6,841 bases of DNA from Desulfobacteraceae bacterium. GTDB taxonomy: Bacteria > Desulfobacterota > Desulfobacteria > Desulfobacterales > Desulfosarcinaceae. The DNA is taken from NCBI GenBank assembly GCA_027025615.1, contig JALVQM010000080.1, positions 1 to 6,841 on the forward strand, written 5' to 3'. This document shows, piece by piece, positions 1 through 5,579 of the stretch. The notes beneath the pieces are model-generated. The model was given only the letters and a program-made list of their open reading frames with translations, was not told where the DNA came from and made no database searches. Each line of letters starts with the position of its first letter. Positions within the stretch are counted from its first letter, which is position 1. Position numbers and translations under genes: made by a program.

Positions 1-79
1 ATTTGGTAGTATTGCTGTTTAGTAAGGCTGATGCCTAGTTTTATCTAACCTATCAAAGTGATCTGAGTTATCTGAAAAT
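1..79. other. leader upstream of aapQ, no gene recognised
   Basis: All three forward frames reach a stop codon within the first 38 bases (TAG at 7-9, 20-22 and 36-38), so at most the tail of an upstream gene could be present and none is recognisable. A small hairpin is possible: AGGC at 25-28 pairs with GCCT at 33-36 around TGAT, followed by TTTTAT. It could be a weak terminator or attenuator between a leftward gene and the permeases, but the stem has only four pairs. No good promoter and no good Shine-Dalgarno sequence is visible before the aapQ start. Confidence 0.3.
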
Positions 80-1258
80 ATGAAAAACAACCAGTCAGCA
101 CCAGCTTCAGATCCCTTTTGGCTTGATCCCGGCAAACGTGCCATTTTTTATCAAATCGGCGTGTTATGCATGGTAGGTCTGCTTGCCTACTACCTGGTTT
201 CCAACACCCTGGTCAATCTTGAAAAACAAAACATCGCTTCCGGTTTCAGCTTCCTGGAAAAAGAAGCTTCCTTTGAAATCGGTGAATCACTTATAGATTA
301 TTCAGCTGCCAATTCTTACGGCAGGGCCTTGCTCGTAGGCGCCCTTAACACCCTAAAGGTGTCTTTTATCGGAATTGTGATAACCACTTTTCTGGGCACC
401 ATCATCGGTGTTGCACGGTTGTCTTCAAACTGGCTTGTTTCCCGCATGGCAGCTCTTTATATAGAAGTAATGCAGGATATTCCGGTCCTGCTCCAGCTTT
501 TTTTCTGGTACGCAATCTTTTACGAGACCCTGCCTTCGCCCAGGCAGGCCCTGAATCCATTCAGCGGGGTGTTCCTGACCAACCGGGGTGTGGCCATGGC
601 CATACCGGCACACCATCCTTGCCACAAATACATGCTGCTCGCATTTGTGGTCGCCTGTATATCAGCTTTCCTGCTTCGCAAGTGGGCCAAAAAACGCCAG
701 GAAGCAACGGGACGCTATTTCCCGGTACTGCCGGTTTCCCTGGCTGCAATAATAGGTTTCCCCCTTGTTGTCTGGCTGGTTGCCGGCGCCCCCATGGCCA
801 TGGATGTCCCCAGGCTGCAGGGATTCAACTTCAAGGGAGGCATAACCTTCAGCCCGGAATTCATCGCTTTGCTGCTCGGGCTTGTTCTTTACACAGCAGC
901 TTTTGTAGCAGAGGTGGTACGGGCCGGAATTCAATCTGTGAGCAAGGGTCAAACAGAAGCAGCCATGGCCATCGGGCTTAAACCCGGCCAGGTTCTGAAC
1001 CTGGTAATTCTGCCCCAGGCCCTGCGGGTAATCATCCCCCCGCTGACCAGCCAAATGCTGAATTTGACCAAAAACAGCTCCCTGGCAGTAGCCATCGGCT
1101 TTCCTGATTTTGTCTCGGTTGCCAATACGACTATCAATCAGACCGGTCAATCTATAGAAGGCGTAGCCCTGATAATGGCGGTTTACCTGATTTTCAGTCT
1201 TTCGACGTCAGCCTTCATGAACTGGTACAACAAGAAGGTCAAACTGGTGGAAAGATAA
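80..1258 (+). CDS. aapQ: polar amino-acid ABC importer permease, AapQ type
   Basis: This is an inner-membrane permease of the general L-amino-acid (Aap/Bzt) importer. It should pair with the next gene's product to form the translocation channel. The 392 residues match the roughly 400 usual for AapQ. Seen in the sequence: a first membrane helix at about 22-45; the family segment around residues 74-93 (YSAANSYGRALLVG...NTL) entering the second helix; LPSPR at 151-155 and LTNRG at 166-170, typical of the large extracytoplasmic loop of AapQ/BztB; further helices at about 184-200, 218-236, 258-280 and 361-382. The EAA loop that docks on the ATPase has EAA at 293-295, G299 and LPQA at 311-314. The ATG at 80 lacks a strong ribosome-binding site, but the N-terminus fits the family. 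It is the first gene of the visible operon. Substrate range cannot be read from the sequence: Aap systems are broad, taking acidic, neutral and basic amino acids. Confidence 0.9.
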   Translation: MKNNQSAPASDPFWLDPGKRAIFYQIGVLCMVGLLAYYLVSNTLVNLEKQNIASGFSFLEKEASFEIGESLIDYSAANSYGRALLVGALNTLKVSFIGIVITTFLGTIIGVARLSSNWLVSRMAALYIEVMQDIPVLLQLFFWYAIFYETLPSPRQALNPFSGVFLTNRGVAMAIPAHHPCHKYMLLAFVVACISAFLLRKWAKKRQEATGRYFPVLPVSLAAIIGFPLVVWLVAGAPMAMDVPRLQGFNFKGGITFSPEFIALLLGLVLYTAAFVAEVVRAGIQSVSKGQTEAAMAIGLKPGQVLNLVILPQALRVIIPPLTSQMLNLTKNSSLAVAIGFPDFVSVANTTINQTGQSIEGVALIMAVYLIFSLSTSAFMNWYNKKVKLVER

Positions 1259-1264
1259 GATTCA

Positions 1265-2365
1265 ATGGTTACGGCAAATATTCAAAACCAGGCAGACGAA
1301 ATCAAGCCTCCGGTAATCCAAGTCGGTGTTATCGGCTGGATTCGGACCAACCTGTTCAACGGTTGGCTTAATAGTTTACTGACCCTGGTTACCATATACT
1401 TTCTCATCAAAACCGTTCCTCCGTTTATACGCTGGGCCTTCCTTGACGCGGCCTGGAATACCGCCGGACAGGCCTGTCGTTCCAGCAATGGTGCCTGCTG
1501 GTCAGTAGTAACCAAAAACCTGCGTTTTATTATTTTCGGCTTCTATCCTTATCAGCTTCACTGGCGGCCCCTGCTGGCCATGATAATGCTTTTCGTACTT
1601 CTGTTCGTAAGCCGTGATCGAACCAACTGGAAATCCTGGTTGCTATACTGTTGGCTGATAGGACTGACCGCCATGGGCCTGCTGATGCGCGGTGGTATCC
1701 TGGGCCTCGAACCTGTGGAAAGCAGCCAGTGGGGTGGTTTGCCCCTGACGTTGCTTCTGTCGGTTTTCGGCCTTACTGCCGCCTATCCCCTGGGAGTTCT
1801 GCTGGCCCTGGGCCGCAGGAGCCGAATGCCGGCTATTCGCTACCTTTGCGTAATCTATATTGAATTGATCCGCGGGGTTCCGTTGATCAGCCTGTTGTTC
1901 ATGGCTTCGATCATCTTCCCCCTGTTTTTGCCGGAGGGTCTTACAATCAACAAGATTATCCGGGCTCAGGTAGCCATTATTCTTTTTACCGCCGCCTACA
2001 TTGCCGAGGTTGTCCGCGGAGGCCTTCAGGCCATGCCTAAAGGACAGTATGAGGCCGCCGAATCCCTGGGACTGAATTACTACCAGACCATGCGCCTTGT
2101 AATTTTGCCGCAGGCCCTTAAAATAGTTATTCCACCAACTGTCAGCATTCTGATTTCGGCTTTCAAAGATACTTCGCTGGTTGTAATCATCGCCCTGTTC
2201 GATGTCTTGAAAACCACACAATCGGTCTTGTCCAATCCCGAGTGGATGGGATTCAGCCGTGAGGCATACATTTTCCTTGCACTGCTCTACTTTTTTGGCT
2301 GTTTTTCCATGTCCAAGTACAGCCGCAGACTCGAAAAAGAGCTTTCCGCCGGGGAACTTAAATGA
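1265..2365 (+). CDS. aapM: polar amino-acid ABC importer permease, AapM type
   Basis: This is the second permease of the importer, 366 residues against roughly 380 usual for AapM. It keeps the AapM-specific extended N-terminal part: a first helix at about 32-54, then a loop with C71...GACW (to W79) and FGFYP near 91-95 followed by WRP at 100-102. Such a motif is known from AapM/BztC and is absent from short HisM/GlnP permeases. Further hydrophobic segments lie at about 103-115, 124-143, 159-182 and 205-223. The EAA loop shows EAA at 263-265, GL at 259-260 of the following helix and LPQA at 281-284. It starts 6 bp after the aapQ stop, with GGAAAG at 1249-1254 (inside the end of aapQ) as a probable ribosome-binding site, so the two permeases are probably translationally linked. 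The conserved pairing and order (Q, M, P) supports the assignment more than either gene alone. Confidence 0.9.
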   Translation: MVTANIQNQADEIKPPVIQVGVIGWIRTNLFNGWLNSLLTLVTIYFLIKTVPPFIRWAFLDAAWNTAGQACRSSNGACWSVVTKNLRFIIFGFYPYQLHWRPLLAMIMLFVLLFVSRDRTNWKSWLLYCWLIGLTAMGLLMRGGILGLEPVESSQWGGLPLTLLLSVFGLTAAYPLGVLLALGRRSRMPAIRYLCVIYIELIRGVPLISLLFMASIIFPLFLPEGLTINKIIRAQVAIILFTAAYIAEVVRGGLQAMPKGQYEAAESLGLNYYQTMRLVILPQALKIVIPPTVSILISAFKDTSLVVIIALFDVLKTTQSVLSNPEWMGFSREAYIFLALLYFFGCFSMSKYSRRLEKELSAGELK

Positions 2366-2396
2366 TCCGAATTTGCCAGTTGTAAACGAGGTCCAG

Positions 2397-3176
2397 ATGA
2401 ATTCCAGAGAATTAAAAACTTCCAAATCATCAGGTAATAACACACAACCGATAATCCAGATTATCGACATGCACAAGTGGTACGGCGAATTTCATGTACT
2501 GAAGGGAATCAACCTGGAAGTCAGGAAAAAAGAGCGGATTGTAATATGCGGGCCATCAGGTTCCGGCAAATCAACCCTCATCCGTTGTATAAACCGCCTG
2601 GAAGAACATCAACGCGGCCGCATAATTGTTGACGGTATTGAGTTGACCAACAATGTCAAGAATGTTGAAAAAATCAGGGCTGAGGTAGGCATGGTTTTCC
2701 AGCACTTCAACCTTTTCCCTCACCTGACAATCATTGAGAACCTGACCCTCGGCCCCATCTGGGTACGCAAAGTACCTAAAAAAGAAGCCGAGGAAACAGC
2801 AATGTATTATCTTGAAAAAGTACATATCGCTGAACAGGCCCAAAAATATCCCGGTCAGCTCTCCGGCGGCCAGCAACAACGGGTCGCCATCGCCCGCAGC
2901 CTGTGCATGGCGCCCAAAGTAATGCTTTTCGATGAGCCAACTTCCGCTCTTGACCCGGAGATGATCAAGGAAGTCCTGGATGTAATGATCGAGCTGGCCC
3001 AGGAAGGCATGACCATGATCGTGGTCACCCACGAGATGGGTTTCGCCAAAAGCGTGGCCCACAGGGTTTTGTTTATGGATTACGGACAAATAGTCGAAGG
3101 CAACACCCCCGAAGAATTTTTTGAAAATCCGCAGCATGAACGCACAAAGTTGTTTTTAAGCCAAATTCTGCACTGA
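2397..3176 (+). CDS. aapP: polar amino-acid ABC importer ATPase, AapP type
   Basis: This is the cytoplasmic ATPase that powers the importer. It has 259 residues with every ABC element in order: an aromatic A-loop region near HKWYG (26-30), Walker A GPSGSGKST at 52-60, Q-loop glutamine Q102 in FQHFNLF, signature LSGGQQQRV at 155-163, Walker B VMLFDE at 175-180 with catalytic E180, D-loop SALD at 183-186, and H-loop histidine H202 in THEMGF. RCINRLEEHQ, PIWVRK and the C-terminal NPQHERTKLFLSQILH are hallmarks I associate with AapP/BztD. The frame is open further upstream to an ATG at 2259, but that would overlap aapM by more than 100 bp and add unrelated residues. The ATG at 2397 has GAGGT at 2388-2392 and a 31-bp gap from aapM, so I chose it. 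It is the last gene of the operon and is followed by a terminator. Confidence 0.93.
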   Translation: MNSRELKTSKSSGNNTQPIIQIIDMHKWYGEFHVLKGINLEVRKKERIVICGPSGSGKSTLIRCINRLEEHQRGRIIVDGIELTNNVKNVEKIRAEVGMVFQHFNLFPHLTIIENLTLGPIWVRKVPKKEAEETAMYYLEKVHIAEQAQKYPGQLSGGQQQRVAIARSLCMAPKVMLFDEPTSALDPEMIKEVLDVMIELAQEGMTMIVVTHEMGFAKSVAHRVLFMDYGQIVEGNTPEEFFENPQHERTKLFLSQILH

Positions 3177-3193
3177 TGGATGACTACCGATTG

Positions 3194-3232
3194 AAAAAGC
3201 CGTCGTTGCAAGCAAAGACGGCTTTGTTGTTT
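3194..3232. terminator. bidirectional intrinsic terminator between convergent operons
   Basis: AAAGCCGTC at 3196-3204 is a perfect inverted repeat of GACGGCTTT at 3217-3225. It gives a 9-bp stem with a 12-base loop, and three more pairs (TTG 3206-3208 with CAA 3213-3215) are possible inside. On the plus strand the stem runs into TTTGTTGTTT (3223-3232), and on the minus strand into TTTTTC (complement of 3193-3198). It lies 20 bp after the aapP stop and 28 bp after the rocD stop on the other strand, where a shared terminator is expected. Confidence 0.85.
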
Positions 3233-3252
3233 AATGCGCTTGGAAATCCGGG

Positions 3253-4536
3253 TCAGCTATCAATGAGTACTTTTTCCAGCCTTTCGCTCATGAAATCCAA
3301 TTCCACATCATCAATGATCAAGGGCGGCGAAATTCTGATGGTATGGCCGTGACTGTCGTTTGCAAGCAGTCCCAGATCAAGTAACCTGCGGCAGAACTTC
3401 ATCGCCTGGCCGCCTTTTACTTCAATACCGATGAATAACCCCTTTCCACGCACCTCGACAACCTGGGAAGAACGCCGGGCAATATCCTGGAGCCTTTTAA
3501 TTAAACGTTTCCCCTGATGGGCCGCCCGCTCCGCCAGCTTTTCTTCCACCAGAACATCCAGTGCAGCTATTCCGGCAACACACGCAAGGGGATAGCCTCC
3601 GTAAGTAGAACCATCCGAACCGACCGAAAATACCATATCCATCAGCCTGGCGTTGGTAACAAAAACCGACAGGGGAACAAGGCCCCCTGAAATAGCTTTG
3701 CCCAGAACCAATCCATCCGGTACCACATTTTCATGCTGGAAACAGAAACGCTTGCCTGTTCTGCCGAGACCAACCTGAATTTCATCAAAAAGCAATAGCA
3801 GATCATGCTGGTCTGCCACCTGGCGCAATCCTTCCAGGAAACCGGCAGGAGGAACATTCATCCCACCTTCTCCCTGCATTGGTTCAACAAGGATCGCGCA
3901 CGTATTTTTGTTAACGGCTTTTTCCACGGCTTCCAGGTCTCCATACGGTACCGAAACAAAACCTGGTGTAAGCGGACCAAAGCCCTGTCGGTACTTGTCA
4001 GTGGTAGCAAAAGAGATAACCGTAATCATCCTGCCATGGAAATTGTTATTGAAAACTATGATTTCCTGTTTCCCATCGGTTATCCCCTTGGCTTTCCAAC
4101 CGTAATAGCGGGCAGCCTTGATGGCTGTTTCAACCGACTCTACTCCACCATTTTTAGGCAGTACCTTGTTGCCGTGTTCCCCAAACCGAGGTCCTAGTTG
4201 AGGGGTAAGCTCCGCCACCTTATTTAGAAAAAGCCCCAGCGGATCAGTGTAAACCACATTCGAAATTACGGAGCCATAACTTCCATCCAGGGCTTTTTTC
4301 AAGGCCTCTACAATCCTGGGATGATGATGGCCGCAGTTGGCCGCCGAATAAGCCGCCAGACAATCAAGATACCGTTTACCTTGCATATCTGTAAGCCAGC
4401 ATCCCTGGGCTTGCCTTATCACCACGTTATGACGTTCATAGTGATGGGCTCCGTATCTTTCTTCCATCTCAAAAATCAAATCATCGGGTATCTGAGAATA
4501 CCCAATCGGCCTGTTGCTGACGATGTTTTTAAGCAT
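3253..4536 (-). CDS. rocD: ornithine aminotransferase (class III, PLP-dependent)
   Basis: It should transfer the delta-amino group of ornithine to 2-oxoglutarate, giving glutamate 5-semialdehyde and glutamate in the cytoplasm. It is a fold-type I aminotransferase of 427 residues. Residue numbers here count from an upstream GTG (add 3 to the ATG numbering). Visible: D254 in DEIQ (pyridine nitrogen), K283 in LGKAISGG (Schiff base), GSTYGG at 312-317 (phosphate contact from the partner subunit), E226 in EPMQGEGG, R404 in RISPP (carboxylate). The ornithine-type signature is present: Y36 in YGAHHY, Y66 in YSAANCGH and R172 in NFHGR match Y55, Y85 and R180 of human ornithine aminotransferase. GFGPLTPGF and a GLLANDSHGHTIR-like C-terminus also fit ornithine rather than acetylornithine or GABA enzymes. 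The start ATG at 4536 was preferred over GTG at 4545. It lies 21 bp after the regulator gene. An ornithine-like relative with another omega-amino substrate is the main alternative. Confidence 0.85.
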   Translation of the reverse strand: MLKNIVSNRPIGYSQIPDDLIFEMEERYGAHHYERHNVVIRQAQGCWLTDMQGKRYLDCLAAYSAANCGHHHPRIVEALKKALDGSYGSVISNVVYTDPLGLFLNKVAELTPQLGPRFGEHGNKVLPKNGGVESVETAIKAARYYGWKAKGITDGKQEIIVFNNNFHGRMITVISFATTDKYRQGFGPLTPGFVSVPYGDLEAVEKAVNKNTCAILVEPMQGEGGMNVPPAGFLEGLRQVADQHDLLLLFDEIQVGLGRTGKRFCFQHENVVPDGLVLGKAISGGLVPLSVFVTNARLMDMVFSVGSDGSTYGGYPLACVAGIAALDVLVEEKLAERAAHQGKRLIKRLQDIARRSSQVVEVRGKGLFIGIEVKGGQAMKFCRRLLDLGLLANDSHGHTIRISPPLIIDDVELDFMSERLEKVLIDS

Positions 4537-4542
4537 GGTGGA

Positions 4543-4548
4543 CACCCC
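4543..4548 (-). promoter_or_regulatory. ribosome-binding site deciding the rocD start
   Basis: On the minus strand GGGGTG stands 6 bases before the ATG at 4536. The competing in-frame GTG at 4545 lies within this element and has only ACGGG directly abutting it, so translation from the ATG is favoured. The alternative adds only three residues. Confidence 0.5.
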
Positions 4549-4557
4549 GTATTTGTT

Positions 4558-5358
4558 TCAGGCATCAGCCTTGATAATGTTATAAATCCTTTTCTCGCGT
4601 TCGTTCAAAGGTTTCTGCCGATCATAGGTTTTTTCCAGAAAATAGTGATAAAAATCGTGGCGCAGACTGTCCCTGTTGGCAATTACAAACCAACGGTTGC
4701 GGGTCCAGCTTATAGGCGATGTGTCTTCCTGTCCGTCCTCAAAAATCCCGACCAGGGCTTCGGACTTGTCGGCAATTATATCGAAAGAACGACCTCCGAT
4801 TGTTTTCATCAGGTTTTCTGTGCCGGGATGAATCACCTGTACTTCGAAATTCAGTGGTACTTTCCCCATGGCAATGTATCGAATGGCAACTCCTCTTTTT
4901 TCGGCAGCCTTGAGATCCTCTTCCAGCAATTGACCGGCCTGGGGAAAAAGCCTGATGTACAATTCAGAAGATGCCGCTGCAATCATCTGACGCGCCTTGC
5001 CTATAACCGTGTTATATCCTCTTATGGACCAGATATATTCATAGGCCAGGTGCCGGGTTGGCTCTGCCAGCCTCTGTTCCAGGGCTTTGAGGCTGTCATC
5101 GAACCTTGTTTTAAGACGCTTTATAAATTCTTCAGGAGGCAGGGGAACGTATAGACCGTTTTCAACCTCCATCACAAAGCCTTTACGGATCATCTTGCGC
5201 AGTACATCGTAAATACGGGAACGTGCAATACCCGATATTTTGCTCAACTGTGATCCGTTGGCCGGATGGTGGGCTGCCAAGGCCAGGTAGCAATTTATTT
5301 CATACTTGGAAAAGCCAAGGGCTTTCAACTTTTCCATATCCTGGTGATTCTCATTCAT
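4558..5358 (-). CDS. TrmB-type transcriptional regulator
   Basis: A DNA-binding regulator of 266 residues. The N-terminal winged helix-turn-helix (about 9-73) is of TrmB type: LGFSKYEINCYLAL, then G35-S36-Q37-L38, then the recognition helix around G43-IARSRIYDVLRKM, and a wing ending in LYVPLPPEEFI. Residues of about 74-100 form a helix that may dimerise as a coiled coil. The C-terminal half (about 108-250) is the usual TrmB sensor region: W110 and the RGYNTVIGKARQMI helix, a strand with ELYIRLF, an AAEKRGVAIRYI segment, and a late RNRWFVIANRDSLRHDFYHYF segment. The effector cannot be told from sequence; the best-studied archaeal members bind sugars, but the neighbour rocD suggests an amino acid or ornithine-derived signal (inference). 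GGAGG at 5363-5367 precedes the ATG by 4 bases. It is first in an operon with rocD, with a strong promoter and a dyad on the start-site region, so autoregulation is likely. Confidence 0.85.
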   Translation of the reverse strand: MNENHQDMEKLKALGFSKYEINCYLALAAHHPANGSQLSKISGIARSRIYDVLRKMIRKGFVMEVENGLYVPLPPEEFIKRLKTRFDDSLKALEQRLAEPTRHLAYEYIWSIRGYNTVIGKARQMIAAASSELYIRLFPQAGQLLEEDLKAAEKRGVAIRYIAMGKVPLNFEVQVIHPGTENLMKTIGGRSFDIIADKSEALVGIFEDGQEDTSPISWTRNRWFVIANRDSLRHDFYHYFLEKTYDRQKPLNEREKRIYNIIKADA

Positions 5359-5379
5359 GGGGCCTCCATGTCGCTACCT

Positions 5380-5390
5380 TGTTAGCAACA
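5380..5390. promoter_or_regulatory. putative operator dyad overlapping the trmB-rocD promoter
   Basis: TGTT-AGC-AACA is a perfect dyad: 4-bp arms around a 3-bp spacer. It overlaps the last base of the -10 element and covers the expected transcription start, 22-32 bp before the regulator's ATG. A protein bound here would block RNA polymerase. The 4-3-4 layout is the same as the TACT-N3-AGTA site reported for archaeal TrmB, though the bases differ. That the neighbouring TrmB-type protein binds it is inference. Confidence 0.4.
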
Positions 5391-5418
5391 TAATATCCAT
5401 CATTTTGCTGCCTGTCAA
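5390..5418 (-). promoter_or_regulatory. sigma70 promoter of the trmB-rocD operon
   Basis: Read on the minus strand, TTGACA (5413-5418) is a perfect -35 hexamer. It is followed by exactly 17 bases (5396-5412) and then TATTAT (5390-5395), five of six matches to the -10 consensus. The predicted start falls near 5383-5385, giving a short leader of about 25-27 bases with GGAGG. It is the only strong promoter I could recognise in the window. Confidence 0.75.
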
Positions 5419-5460
5419 TAACTTAATCAGCCGGTCATATTTCATTCGTAAAAATTCAGG

Positions 5461-5471
5461 TGGTTGAAACA
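5461..5471. promoter_or_regulatory. possible second, imperfect operator copy
   Basis: TGGT-TGA-AACA has one intact AACA arm and one degenerate arm, and keeps the 4-3-4 spacing of the dyad at 5380-5390. Its centre is 81 bp away and upstream of the -35 box. A looser copy (TGGT-CTG-ACA) follows 16 bp on. Matches of this quality can arise by chance. Confidence 0.15.
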
Positions 5472-5579
5472 GTGGCTGGTCTGACAAAAACCTGTCTCTG
5501 CCATCGCTTCTAAAATTGCAGGCAAACCATCAAACATGGGAGATTGACTTTAGGCAAAGCTTTGGGCAGTATTTAGCGC

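Noticed and set aside
15..25. TGTTTAGTAAG as an operator copy before aapQ
   Set aside because: Only the first arm (TGTT) and one other base match the TGTT-N3-AACA dyad; no better than chance.
2259..2396. Longer N-terminus for the ATPase starting at ATG 2259
   Set aside because: It would overlap aapM by over 100 bp, the added 46 residues do not look like an ABC N-terminus, and ATG 2397 has a plausible GAGGT ribosome-binding site.
1643..2476. Open frame of 277 codons on the minus strand
   Set aside because: It is antisense to aapM and the start of aapP, and its translation is rich in Gln and Asn with no recognisable fold; a shadow of the permease gene.
4321..5154. Open frame of 277 codons on the plus strand
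   Set aside because: It lies antisense to rocD and the regulator gene, both of which have clear family motifs, and its translation has no recognisable domain.
5483..5496. GACA...TGTC small hairpin in the intergenic region
   Set aside because: Only four base pairs with a six-base loop and no flanking T-tract; too weak to call.
5511..5516. TAAAAT as a -10 box for der
   Set aside because: No -35-like hexamer lies 16-18 bp upstream and there is no extended -10 TG, so the promoter is not supported.
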